Origin: an uncultured Collinsella sp.
GTDB lineage: Bacteria > Actinomycetota > Coriobacteriia > Coriobacteriales > Coriobacteriaceae
DNA length: 18,633 bases
Assembly: GCA_902489225.1 (NCBI GenBank)
Contig: CABTZA010000017.1
Coordinates: 1-18,633, forward strand
Direction of reading: 5' to 3'
Shown here: positions 1 through 7,248 of the stretch, piece after piece
Numbering within the stretch: position 1 is the first letter of the stretch
How the letters are laid out: each line of letters begins with the position of its first letter
The notes under the pieces: model-generated
Databases searched by the model: none
Told to the model about the DNA's origin: nothing
What the model saw: only the letters and a program-made list of their open reading frames with translations
Program-made: the position numbers and the translations under genes

Positions 1-1
1 A

Positions 2-40
2 AAACCTACCAAAATAAACCTGTCCCTAAATGGCAGGTTT
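2..40 (-). terminator. Weak hairpin terminator candidate after proC
   Basis: Read on the minus strand just after the proC stop codon, AAACCTG (40-34) can pair with CAGGTTT (22-16) around an 11-base loop, followed by ATTTTGG. An alternative stem uses AAACCTGCCA (40-31) with TGGTAGGTTT (11-2), which matches at 9 of 10 positions and is followed by a T. The stem is AT-rich and the T-run is short, so termination may be weak. The same core occurs three times in 40 bases, so it could also be the edge of a dispersed repeat. Confidence 0.45.
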
Positions 41-810
41 TACTGGAGAGTTGCGTCGATTGCCTTGACCAGGGCGCTGCGCATGCCGGCGTCCTCGAGC
101 GCAACGACGCCCTTGATGGTGGCACCACCGGGCGAGCATACGGCATCCTTCATCGCCGCAGGATGCTGGCCAGTTGCAAGCTGCAGCTTTGCCGTACCCA
201 GCACCATCTGGCTCACAATGCGATAGGCATCGGCACGCGGGATACCGTGCTTGACCGCTGCATCGCCCAGGGCCTCGATTGCCATGGCGACAAATGCCGG
301 AGCGCAACCACCCACCGTGCCGCCCACGAACAGCAGGCTCGTATCGAGCTCGACCACCGCACCGAGCTTGCCAAGCAGATCAAGCACCACTGCGCTCTGC
401 TCATCACTAAGCGTGGAAGCCTTCTCGCAGGCGATGACGCCCTCGCCCACCGAAACCGGTGTGTTGGGCACCGTCGAGATGTGCGCGACGCCCGGCAGGA
501 CCTGCTCCCACTTGGCACTGTCCCAAGTCCAGGCAACCGACAGAACGACCTTGTCGGCAAGAATGTCCTTGAGCGGGGCGAATACCTTCTCGATCATGTA
601 CGGTTTGACCGCAGCGACCACGATATCGGATGCGGCGACAACCTCGGCGGCATCGTGGCAAGCGGCCATCCCACGCGCCTCGCAGCGCTCAACCAGTGCG
701 TCGTAGCGACCCGCGCAGGCGCACATGTCGCTCGCAGCTACACCGGCAGCGATCCAGCCATCGGCCATAGCGCTCGCCATATTGCCAAAACCGACAAATC
801 CAATCTTCAT
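40..810 (-). CDS. proC: Pyrroline-5-carboxylate reductase
   Basis: Catalyses the last step of proline synthesis, the NAD(P)H-dependent reduction of 1-pyrroline-5-carboxylate to L-proline, in the cytoplasm. The N-terminal Rossmann nucleotide-binding motif reads GFVGFGNMASAM (residues 4-15). The family signatures VPNTPVSVGEG (114-124), GGCAPAF (167-173) and the C-terminal VCSPGGATIKG (224-234) are all present. Length is 256 aa, close to the usual 260-280. An upstream in-frame ATG at 834 exists, but AAAGGA sits 9 bases before the ATG at 810, which also starts directly with the Rossmann strand, so I chose 810. It lies 73 bases downstream of rlmH with no convincing terminator between them, so co-transcription with rlmH and the SPFH gene is likely. 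Confidence 0.96.
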   Translation of the reverse strand: MKIGFVGFGNMASAMADGWIAAGVAASDMCACAGRYDALVERCEARGMAACHDAAEVVAASDIVVAAVKPYMIEKVFAPLKDILADKVVLSVAWTWDSAKWEQVLPGVAHISTVPNTPVSVGEGVIACEKASTLSDEQSAVVLDLLGKLGAVVELDTSLLFVGGTVGGCAPAFVAMAIEALGDAAVKHGIPRADAYRIVSQMVLGTAKLQLATGQHPAAMKDAVCSPGGATIKGVVALEDAGMRSALVKAIDATLQ

Positions 811-883
811 ATCGCATAGTCCTTTCAGACACATTCCTCAAAACGAAAGGTATTGTCCCACGCCATTGTTTCGTATTGCCGAC

Positions 884-1354
884 CTATTTGTGATACGGCT
901 CGCCCCGACTGATCTTGCAGGCACGGTAAATCTGCTCTAACAGCACCACACGCGCCAGGTTATGCGGCAAGGTAATGCGTCCAAAGCTGAGCATCTCGTC
1001 GGCGCGGGCGCGCACCTCATCACTCACGCCGTCCGAACCGCCGATTACAAAGGCAATGTCGCTGCTGCCTCGCAGCATAAGATCGTCGAGCCGCGCCGAG
1101 AGCTCCTCACTCGAACGCTCCTTGCCCTCGATAGCTAGCAGGATCACATGCGCCCGAGACGGCAATGCAGCAAGAATTGCCGCCCCCTCCTTGTCGCGTG
1201 CGGCATCCACGCCGCCCGCCTTAGCCGGGTCGATATCGGCCACCTCGCGGATATCAACCTTGGCATAGGCACCTAGGCGCTTGGTGTACTCAGCGCACGC
1301 GTCCTTCCAAAAGCGCTCCTTGAGCTTACCGACGCAAACGACGGTGTATTTCAC
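884..1354 (-). CDS. rlmH: 23S rRNA (pseudouridine1915-N3)-methyltransferase
   Basis: SPOUT-class enzyme that uses S-adenosylmethionine to methylate N3 of pseudouridine 1915 in helix 69 of 23S rRNA. The SAM-binding loop FVIGGSDG (102-109) and the C-terminal trefoil-knot stretch LPHNLARVVLLEQIYR (129-144) are clear, and the protein ends in the family-typical PYHK. Length 156 aa matches the family (about 155-160). The start codon is GTG; AAGGAG stands 9 bases upstream and contains the last bases before the stop of the upstream SPFH gene, with only 6 bases between the genes, so the two are probably translationally linked. No alternative function fits. Confidence 0.96.
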   Translation of the reverse strand: MKYTVVCVGKLKERFWKDACAEYTKRLGAYAKVDIREVADIDPAKAGGVDAARDKEGAAILAALPSRAHVILLAIEGKERSSEELSARLDDLMLRGSSDIAFVIGGSDGVSDEVRARADEMLSFGRITLPHNLARVVLLEQIYRACKISRGEPYHK

Positions 1355-1360
1355 GCGCGT

Positions 1361-2299
1361 CTACTCCTTCGAATCGTTTTGAACTTTGCTGGCTGTCAGC
1401 ATCTGCTCGAACATCGAGGCCGACTGCGAGAAATCGCTCGGCAGCACGACCGTCGAGGTTTTACCCGTACGAGCGAACTCCGTCATCATCTCGGACCACT
1501 GCGTAAACATGAACAGCTGGTTGGCCTCGTCGTTACCGACTCCCGTCTCCTGGATGATCTCGAGCGAATCCTTGATGCCCAGCGCGATGGCCTTGCGCTG
1601 GTTGGCGATGCCCTCGCCCGCCTTTTCCATCGCCTCAGCCTCGGCGGTCGCCTCGGTGACGCGCTTGATGCGGTCGGCCTCGGCGAGCTCCTGCGCGGCA
1701 GCGCGCTTTCGCTGGGCGGCATTGATGTCGTTCATGGAGTTCTCGACCGCGGTCGGCAGCGCGATTTTGGTGATGAGTGTCGACACGAGGGTGAAGCCGT
1801 AGGCAGCCATCTGCTCGGACACGGTGGCATTAACGTCCTTGGCGATGTCATCCTTCTTGGCAAAGACCTCATCGAGTGTGTAGACGGGAATCGAAGAGCG
1901 CAGAGCGTCGGTGATGAAGTCACGCATCTGGTCGACGGGCTCCTGCAGCATATAGTAGCTCTTGTAGATGCCCGAATCTGCCGGGCCGGCGCCCATGTCA
2001 TAGCTCACGTGGTACTGAGCAGAGACCTCAAGGCCGATGGTCACGTTGTCCTGGGTCTTAACGTCGATGCCAAAACCGTTTTTCATGGTGCGCAGACTCA
2101 CCGTAGCGGCCTTGCGGTCGATCACGGGCACCTTCATGTGGAAGCCCGCGTTGACGATGCGGTTAAACTTGCCCAGACGTTCGATGATCACGGCATGCTG
2201 TTGTTCAACGACATAGCAGGCGTTGGGAAGCAGCAGCAACAGAATGATGATGGGAATCAAAAGGCTGGTAAGGGCGGCGATGATACCGGACAACAGCAT
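1361..2299 (-). CDS. SPFH/stomatin/prohibitin-family membrane protein
   Basis: A membrane-anchored scaffold protein of the SPFH (band 7) family; such proteins form oligomers on the inner face of the membrane and organise membrane microdomains or partner proteases. Residues 3-25 form one hydrophobic N-terminal segment. The SPFH domain follows (about 29-200), including VVEQQHAVIIERLGKF (30-45) and AGFHMKVPVID (51-61). Next comes a charged, Ala/Glu-rich probable coiled coil (about 195-240) and a C-terminal tail that starts with QLFMFTQWSEMM. Length is 312 aa. I chose the ATG at 2299 over the ATG at 2320 because GAGGAG lies 6 bases upstream and the hydrophobic segment then begins at once. It is first in a likely SPFH-rlmH-proC unit. 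The specific partner is unknown; no NfeD-like gene is adjacent. Confidence 0.9.
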   Translation of the reverse strand: MLLSGIIAALTSLLIPIIILLLLLPNACYVVEQQHAVIIERLGKFNRIVNAGFHMKVPVIDRKAATVSLRTMKNGFGIDVKTQDNVTIGLEVSAQYHVSYDMGAGPADSGIYKSYYMLQEPVDQMRDFITDALRSSIPVYTLDEVFAKKDDIAKDVNATVSEQMAAYGFTLVSTLITKIALPTAVENSMNDINAAQRKRAAAQELAEADRIKRVTEATAEAEAMEKAGEGIANQRKAIALGIKDSLEIIQETGVGNDEANQLFMFTQWSEMMTEFARTGKTSTVVLPSDFSQSASMFEQMLTASKVQNDSKE

Positions 2300-2376
2300 G
2301 GTCTCTCCTCTGATAGGCACACGTTGGCATTAGGATACCCGCACGAAGCAGCTATGTGACACCAACAAGAGGACCC

Positions 2377-2406
2377 GTGGTCAAAAAAGGCCAAATATGA
2401 GTACTG
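2377..2406 (+). repeat. Left terminal inverted repeat
   Basis: Thirty-base arm that matches the arm at 2566-2595 in inverted orientation with three mismatches clustered in the middle. Its inner end overlaps a further small stem: CTGTTAC (2404-2410) pairs with GTAACAG (2418-2424) around a 7-base loop. Confidence 0.75.
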
Positions 2407-2565
2407 TTACCAGTTTAGTAACAGCGTATTTGGGTCAAAATCGCCTCGTTGAACCCGAGGTCTATCGAAATTACTTCATTTTGTCTCAAGGTTGAGCCAA
2501 ATTAGCGTACATCTGTTGCGTAAAATGAGCAAAAATGGCTTCATGAAATGTCTCTATTTTCATGT

Positions 2566-2595
2566 CAGTACTCATATTTGCCACTTTTTGACCAC
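2566..2595 (-). repeat. Right terminal inverted repeat
   Basis: Partner of the arm at 2377-2406. Just inside it lies another stem: CATGAAA (2542-2548) with TTTCATG (2558-2564) around a 9-base loop, so each end of the element has a long arm followed by a small hairpin. Confidence 0.75.
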
Positions 2596-2651
2596 AGGGG
2601 CATCTACCGCGCGAAATCGATATGTCAAATCTGCCAAAAACGGCCCATAAC

Positions 2652-2676
2652 AAAAAAGCTCCCATTGCTGGGAGCT
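2652..2676 (-). terminator. Rho-independent terminator of tRNA-Leu
   Basis: On the minus strand, 11 bases after the CCA end of tRNA-Leu, AGCTCCCA (2676-2669) pairs perfectly with TGGGAGCT (2664-2657) around a GCAA loop, followed directly by a run of T (2657-2652). This is a classic intrinsic terminator with a GNRA tetraloop. Confidence 0.92.
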
Positions 2677-2687
2677 CTTTCATTCAA

Positions 2688-2774
2688 TGGTGCGGGCGAA
2701 AGGACTTGAACCTTCATGGGGTTGCCCCCATACGGACCTGAACCGTACGCGTCTGCCAATTCCGCCACGCCCGC
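2688..2774 (-). tRNA. tRNA-Leu (anticodon CAG)
   Basis: Read on the minus strand, the acceptor strand GCGGGCG pairs with CGCCCGC and the discriminator is A, followed by an encoded CCA. The D-arm contains TGGCAGACGC. The anticodon stem TACGG/CCGTA holds the loop TTCAGGT with anticodon CAG. A long variable arm (TGGGG GCAA CCCCA) marks it as a type II leucine tRNA, and the T-arm carries GGTTCAAGTCC. Total length with CCA is 87 nt. It decodes CUG, expected to be a frequent leucine codon in a GC-rich genome. Confidence 0.97.
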
Positions 2775-2785
2775 GTGCAGGAATT

Positions 2786-2814
2786 AGAATAACGGAGCGC
2801 CATCGCGAACGCAA
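2786..2814 (-). promoter_or_regulatory. Promoter of tRNA-Leu
   Basis: On the minus strand TTGCGT (2814-2809) and TATTCT (2791-2786) are separated by 17 bases and end 11 bases before the mature tRNA 5' end. Both hexamers resemble the housekeeping-sigma consensus. The -35 box lies only 3 bases after the tatD stop codon. Confidence 0.75.
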
Positions 2815-2817
2815 GAA

Positions 2818-3735
2818 CTATTTTTGAAAAAGTTTGCAGGCATTTTCCCAAGCTGCTCGCGCGATTGCCTCAGCATCCTCGCCGGTACGATCGACACGGT
2901 CGTTGACCAGCGCGTTTGCCGTAATGGAGATCATTGCGGGCTCGCATTCAAGACCGCGGATGGGCTCCGGAGCCATATACGGGCAATCCGTCTCGAACAA
3001 AATTCGATCGAGTGGGGTTGCCGCGAATGCCTCGCGCACGTCGTCGTTGCGCTTAAAGGTAGCCGCACCACCATAGGCGATATAGCAGCCCAGCTCCGCA
3101 AAGCGCTCCATCGTGGCGCGGTCCTCGCCAAAGCAGTGCAGCACACAACCGGCCTGGGGCACGCCCACCTCACGAAGCACGTTGTAGGCGTCCACGTGCG
3201 AGGTGCGCTCATGGTCCGTGTCCTCGTGGCGCAGATGCAGCTCCACCGGCACGTTACGGCACACGGCAAGCTCGAGCTGACGCGCCATGCAGTCAATCTG
3301 CACGTTATGGGGTGCCGGCGCGATATCGTCGTCATAGTCCATGTGGTAGTCCAGGCCGATTTCGCCAATACCGGCGCATAAGGGATCATCGAGCGCGGCA
3401 ACGACCTGTGCGTGAACGTCGTCGGTATAGTCCGGTGCGCCATACGGATGCACGCCGGCAAGATACTTGATCTGCGGGATATCCTGCATCGGCAGAATTT
3501 CGCGCGTCAGCCAGTCGCTATAGTCCGTCACGCTGCGTTTATCAGCGATGGGGTCGAACATCGTCACCAACAGGTCGACGCCCGCGGCTTTGGCGCGCAC
3601 GAGCGTCTCGGGCACATCCTTGCCCCAAAACGAAAGCAGATGTGCATGCGTGTCGGCAAGCGGCGCCAAGGGCACGGGACAAGCAACCGTCGTCTTTTTC
3701 TTGGTAAACGTCACGCGTTCGGCATTAGGCGTCAT
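2818..3735 (-). CDS. TatD-family metal-dependent hydrolase
   Basis: A TIM-barrel amidohydrolase-superfamily protein; family members are metal-dependent nucleases active on DNA ends or RNA. The metal-binding residues can be followed in order: DTHAHL (28-33, H30 and H32), GEIGLDYH with E125, LHLRH (166-170, near the usual metal-site histidine), LHCFGE with H200, and ETDCPYMAPEP with D250. Residues 93-99 (AGVHPYG) form the normal second block. At 305 aa it is longer than the usual 255-265 because of about 25 extra N-terminal residues and a less standard middle. Its ATG lies inside the end of rsmA (11-base overlap), so the two are translationally coupled, as often seen for tatD near rsmA. Substrate in this organism is unknown. 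Confidence 0.92.
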   Translation of the reverse strand: MTPNAERVTFTKKKTTVACPVPLAPLADTHAHLLSFWGKDVPETLVRAKAAGVDLLVTMFDPIADKRSVTDYSDWLTREILPMQDIPQIKYLAGVHPYGAPDYTDDVHAQVVAALDDPLCAGIGEIGLDYHMDYDDDIAPAPHNVQIDCMARQLELAVCRNVPVELHLRHEDTDHERTSHVDAYNVLREVGVPQAGCVLHCFGEDRATMERFAELGCYIAYGGAATFKRNDDVREAFAATPLDRILFETDCPYMAPEPIRGLECEPAMISITANALVNDRVDRTGEDAEAIARAAWENACKLFQK

Positions 3736-4585
3736 GGATTAGCTCCCGGGCCAGACGGACAAAGTCGGCAACATCGAGCGTCTCGGCGCGCGTGGTGGGT
3801 GCGATACCGCAAACCTCAAAAGCGGCATCGAGCACGTCCTTGGCAAAACCGTTGGCGCTCATGGAATTGCGGATGGTCTTGCGACGCTGGGCAAATGCAG
3901 CATCAATCACGCGGGCCACAAACTCGCGGTCGAGTCCTTCGGGCACCACGCCGTCAACACGGTCGATACGCACGACGGCCGAGTCCACGTGCGGCGCCGG
4001 CATAAAGCAACGCGGCGGCACCTCAAAGCGACCCGTCACCTGCGCATACAGGCCGAGCTTTGCCGTATAGCCGCCATAGGTCTTGTTGCCCGGCACTGCG
4101 GCAATGCGATCGGCAACCTCCTTTTGCACCATGACCACGGCACGCTTGAGCGCGGGCATCGTCTGGAAGAACTGCAAGATGATCGTCGCCGCCACGTTAT
4201 AGGGCAAGTTCGCGACAAATACCGTCGGCTCACCGCCGGCGGCCTGCTCAATCTGCTCCGGCGTCACCTTAAGCGCGTCGCCCATGATAAAGCGGAAGTT
4301 GGCGTAGTCGGCGGCGTGAGCATCGAGCACCGGCTCGAGCTCGGGATCGGCCTCGATCGACGTGACGCACGCCGCCTCCTGCAACAGCGCAAGCGTGAGC
4401 GTACCAACGCCCGGACCAACCTCGAGCACGCGCTCATCGCCTGCAAGCTCGGCAAGCTCGCAAATGCGCTCAATTACATGGTTGTCGATCAGGAAGTTCT
4501 GGCCCAGGCGATGCTTGGTCGCAAGGCCAAACTCCTCCAGCAGCTCCCTGGTGGCCGTGGGGTTTGCCAAAGGCGAAGTTGTCAT
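3725..4585 (-). CDS. rsmA: 16S rRNA (adenine1518/1519-N6)-dimethyltransferase
   Basis: Also known as KsgA. It dimethylates the two adjacent adenines in the loop of helix 45 of 16S rRNA late in small-subunit assembly, using S-adenosylmethionine. Visible motifs are LGQNFL (27-32), the SAM loop EVGPGVGTLT (55-64), the acidic residues at the end of strand 2 (IEADPELEP), GDALK (102-106), the catalytic NLPYN (126-130) and FMPAPHVDSAVV (194-205). Length 286 aa is typical. AAGGAGG stands 5 bases before the ATG. Only about 40 bases separate it from the hairpin behind metG, leaving little room for a separate promoter, so expression may depend on read-through. It overlaps tatD by 11 bases. Confidence 0.97.
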   Translation of the reverse strand: MTTSPLANPTATRELLEEFGLATKHRLGQNFLIDNHVIERICELAELAGDERVLEVGPGVGTLTLALLQEAACVTSIEADPELEPVLDAHAADYANFRFIMGDALKVTPEQIEQAAGGEPTVFVANLPYNVAATIILQFFQTMPALKRAVVMVQKEVADRIAAVPGNKTYGGYTAKLGLYAQVTGRFEVPPRCFMPAPHVDSAVVRIDRVDGVVPEGLDREFVARVIDAAFAQRRKTIRNSMSANGFAKDVLDAAFEVCGIAPTTRAETLDVADFVRLARELIHDA

Positions 4586-4620
4586 GGTTGCCTCCTTAGC
4601 ATGATGGCGGCGTCTTGAAA

Positions 4621-4652
4621 CAAAAGGGCATGGACCGTGGCGGCCATGCCCT
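4621..4652 (-). terminator. Terminator or attenuator hairpin after metG
   Basis: On the minus strand AAGGGCATGG (4652-4643) pairs perfectly over 10 bases with CCATGCCCTT (4633-4624), followed by TTTTGTTTC. It starts about 40 bases after the metG stop and ends about 40 bases before the rsmA start. It looks like an intrinsic terminator, but its position inside a co-directional gene run suggests partial read-through. Confidence 0.8.
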
Positions 4653-4692
4653 TACAGCTAAACAGCAAATTGCCGATATGGCGCGCTGCGTC

Positions 4693-6294
4693 TTAGCCCA
4701 GACGCGGGAACAGCGGCTCGCCCTTCTCGACAGGCTGACCGCCGGCAAGCAGGCCCCAAGCGCAAATGCCCTTGAGGTCGTCGGTCGCGGCCTCGTCCTC
4801 GCAGGACAGGCGGCGCAGGGCCTCGGCAGAGGTCTGAGGCATGAGCGGCATCAGCAGGTGGGCGGCAATGCGGATGGCCTCGAGCAGGTTGTAGATCACA
4901 AACGCCAGCTCGTCAGCCTTGGCCTCGTCCTTGGCAAGTGCCCAAGGCTCGGAGTCCTCGATGTAGTGGTTGGCGGCATGGATGAGCTCCATGACCTCGT
5001 CCTTGGCTCCGCCGTAATCGAGCACGTCCATCTTGGCCATGTAGCGCTCGACCAGACCATCGGCGATCTTTGCCAGCGGGTTGTCGAACGCATCGAACGA
5101 TGCGGGCTTGGCGGGCGCGCAACCATCAAAGTACTTGCCGCTCATGTTGAGCGAACGCGAGATAAGGTTGCCCCAGCTGTTGGCCAGGTCGGCGTTGTAG
5201 ACCTGCTCCATGCGATCGAAGCTGATGGCACCGTCGGTGCCGGGGACGACGTCGGTCATGAAGTAGTAGCGATAGCCCTCGACGCCCAACATGTCGATAA
5301 CGTCCTGCGGAGCGATGGCGTTGCCGCGGCTCTTGGACATCTTCTCGGCCTTGCCGGTCTCGGCATTGCGCACGGTCAGGAAGCCGTGGGCAAAGACGTG
5401 CTCGGGCAGGGCCTCGCCGATGGCCATGAGCATGGCGGGCCAAATGACGCAGTGGAAGCGGATGATGTCCTTGCCCACGATGTGGAACTGCGCGGGCCAG
5501 CGATAGGCCAGCTCGGCACGCGCCTCGTCGGTGTCGACACCGTAGCCGACGGCCGTCATATAGTTGAGCAGCGCATCGAACCACACGTAGGTCACGTGAC
5601 CCTCGTCAAACGGGACCTGAATGCCCCAGTCAAAGCTCGTACGGCTCACGGAAAGGTCGTTAAGGCCGCCCTCGACAAAGCTGCGAACCTCGTTCATGCG
5701 GAACGCAGGCTCGACAAAGTCGGGGTGCTCGTCATAGAGCTTGAGCAGCTTGTCCTGGAAGGCGGAAAGCTTAAAGAAGTAGGACTCCTCCTGCACGCGC
5801 TCAAGCGGACGGTGGCAGTCGGGGCACAGGTGCTGGCCGACGCTGCCGTACTCTTCGTCGCCCTTCTGGACCTGCGTATCGGTAAAGTAGGTCTCGTCAG
5901 GCACGCAATACCAGCCGTCGTAGCTGCCCTTATACAGGTAGCCGGACTCCTTCATGCGCTCCCACAGGTACTGCACGGCATGATGCTGGCGCGGCTCGGT
6001 GGTGCGGATGAAGTCATCATTGGAAATCTCGAGCTTGCTCCAAAGCTCCTTGAAGTGCGGAGCCTGGCTATCGGTCCACTCCTGCGGCGTCATGTTGTGC
6101 TTGGCTGCGGCCTCGGCGACCTTCTCGCCGTGCTCGTCCATGCCGGTCAGGAACTTGACGTTATAGCCGACGGAACGGCGATAGCGAGCCTGAACGTCGG
6201 CGATGATGGTGGAATAAGCCGTGCCCAGGTGCGGATCGGCGTTGACGTAGTAGATGGGCGTCGTGATAAAGAACGAAGGCTTGCTTTGATCCAT
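4693..6294 (-). CDS. metG: Methionyl-tRNA synthetase
   Basis: Class I aminoacyl-tRNA synthetase that charges tRNA-Met for initiation and elongation. The nucleotide-binding signatures are HLGT (22-25, the HIGH motif) and KMSKS (318-322). The connective domain carries a partial zinc knuckle: C130-V-P-D133 and C157-P-D-C160, so one usual Cys position is Asp. The anticodon-binding helix bundle fills about residues 360-500. At 533 aa it lacks the C-terminal EMAP-II-like tRNA-binding domain found in longer forms such as the B. subtilis protein. GGAGG lies about 10 bases before the ATG. It follows rsmI after 69 bases, where a TAGAAT box (6339-6334) without a clear -35 partner is visible. I see no T-box or SAM riboswitch. 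Confidence 0.97.
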   Translation of the reverse strand: MDQSKPSFFITTPIYYVNADPHLGTAYSTIIADVQARYRRSVGYNVKFLTGMDEHGEKVAEAAAKHNMTPQEWTDSQAPHFKELWSKLEISNDDFIRTTEPRQHHAVQYLWERMKESGYLYKGSYDGWYCVPDETYFTDTQVQKGDEEYGSVGQHLCPDCHRPLERVQEESYFFKLSAFQDKLLKLYDEHPDFVEPAFRMNEVRSFVEGGLNDLSVSRTSFDWGIQVPFDEGHVTYVWFDALLNYMTAVGYGVDTDEARAELAYRWPAQFHIVGKDIIRFHCVIWPAMLMAIGEALPEHVFAHGFLTVRNAETGKAEKMSKSRGNAIAPQDVIDMLGVEGYRYYFMTDVVPGTDGAISFDRMEQVYNADLANSWGNLISRSLNMSGKYFDGCAPAKPASFDAFDNPLAKIADGLVERYMAKMDVLDYGGAKDEVMELIHAANHYIEDSEPWALAKDEAKADELAFVIYNLLEAIRIAAHLLMPLMPQTSAEALRRLSCEDEAATDDLKGICAWGLLAGGQPVEKGEPLFPRLG

Positions 6295-6363
6295 GGGGTT
6301 TGTCCTCCAGAAAAACGTTGCATACAGAGGATGATTCTAGCGCAAGGGCTGGATATCCTCCAT

Positions 6364-7242
6364 CTATTGCATATCGAGCACCATGGCATAGACATCGCGC
6401 TTGCGGCGCGAATACTTCTGAGACAGGCGCTTGGCCACCGCAGAGGCGGGCGCCCCCTCCTCGAGCGCGGCGCGGATATCCGCGCGCAGGGCCTCATCGG
6501 GATCCGCTGCCGCGGCGCCAACCGGCACGATACCGGCCTCTTCGTCCTCGCTCGGCGGCGCGATGACCAGCGCAATCTCGCCTTTCACCTCGCCGCGGGC
6601 ACGTAGCTCCTCGGCAAGCTGGGCAGCGGGCCCGCGCAGGACCTCCTCGTGCAACTTGGTGAGCTCGCGGCAGACGGCAACCTCACGCTGGGGAAAGACC
6701 TCCGCCACGGCTTCGAGTGTCGCCACGATGCGATGTGGAGACTCGTAGAAGATGAGCGCGCCGGGCACCACGGCAAGGCGCTGCAAACGGCGCACGCGGT
6801 CGCCGTGCTTTCGGCCCAAAAAGCCCTCGAAGAAAAAATGCTCGCAGGGAATGCCGGACGAAACGAGCGCCGTGACGCAAGCAGAGGGCCCGGGAATAAC
6901 TTCGACGGGCACATCGGCCTCACGCGCCGCCTCGACCAGCGCCTGGCCGGGATCGGACACGCTCGGCATGCCGGCATCCGAGGCAAAGGCGAGGGTCTCC
7001 CCCGCCAGCAGACGGTCGACCAGGCCGGCGGCGCGGCTGGCGATCACATTCTCGTCGCAACGGACAAGTGGCTTGGAAATGCCCAGGTGCATCAGCAGCT
7101 TTGACGTCACACGCGTGTCTTCGCAGCAGATGGCATCGGCGGCGGCAAACGCCTCGCCAACGCGCGGAGACAGGTCGCCCAGGTTGCCGATAGGCGTGCC
7201 GACCACATAGAGTTTGCCCGTATGGGCGCTGTTTTGCGTCAT
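6364..7242 (-). CDS. rsmI: 16S rRNA (cytidine1402-2'-O)-methyltransferase
   Basis: Tetrapyrrole-methylase-fold enzyme that adds the 2'-O-methyl group to C1402 in the decoding centre of 16S rRNA. Visible family blocks are VVGTPIGNLGDLSPR (13-27), CCEDTRVTSKLL (39-50), ASDAGMPSVSDPG (87-99), VIPGPSA (115-121), the GFLGRK segment (140-145) and FYESPHRI (165-172). Length 292 aa is normal. The C-terminal part (about 235-292) is a small basic domain with KYSRRKRDVY. The ATG lies 6 bases after the stop of the GH5-like gene and has only a weak AGG before it, so translation may depend on coupling to that gene. metG follows 69 bases later. Confidence 0.96.
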   Translation of the reverse strand: MTQNSAHTGKLYVVGTPIGNLGDLSPRVGEAFAAADAICCEDTRVTSKLLMHLGISKPLVRCDENVIASRAAGLVDRLLAGETLAFASDAGMPSVSDPGQALVEAAREADVPVEVIPGPSACVTALVSSGIPCEHFFFEGFLGRKHGDRVRRLQRLAVVPGALIFYESPHRIVATLEAVAEVFPQREVAVCRELTKLHEEVLRGPAAQLAEELRARGEVKGEIALVIAPPSEDEEAGIVPVGAAAADPDEALRADIRAALEEGAPASAVAKRLSQKYSRRKRDVYAMVLDMQ

Positions 7243-7248
7243 ATCAAC

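Larger units (their letters stand above)
2377..2595. mobile_element. MITE-like element with 30-base terminal inverted repeats
   Basis: The first 30 bases (2377-2406) and the reverse complement of the last 30 (2566-2595) agree at 27 of 30 positions. Both start GTGGTCAAAAA and end CAAATATGAGTACTG. The 219-base interior is AT-rich compared with the surrounding genes, carries no credible gene, and holds several small hairpins. This is the architecture of a miniature inverted-repeat transposable element. I see no clear target-site duplication (left flank GAGGACCC, right flank AGGGGCAT). It fills most of the gap between tRNA-Leu and the SPFH gene. A structured regulatory RNA or a dispersed palindromic repeat are alternatives. 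Confidence 0.6.

Noticed and set aside
1379..2359. Plus-strand open frame of 326 codons opposite the SPFH gene
   Set aside because: Shadow of the SPFH coding sequence; His/Asp/Leu-rich translation without domain signals and no ribosome-binding site that would support it.
2486..2563. Short minus-strand peptide frame (25 codons) inside the inverted-repeat element
   Set aside because: No ribosome-binding site before its ATG codons and it lies in a sequence with hairpins; more likely incidental, though conservation among element copies would change this.
6295..6363. Riboswitch or T-box leader before metG
   Set aside because: The gap is only 69 bases and contains no T-box sequence, specifier stem or SAM-type structure; only a short GGATATCC palindrome and a TAGAAT box are visible.
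4615..6606. Long plus-strand open frame of 663 codons opposite metG
   Set aside because: It runs antisense to metG and the end of rsmI, whose motifs are unmistakable; the frame is open because of GC-rich third-position bias, and its translation shows no recognisable domain.
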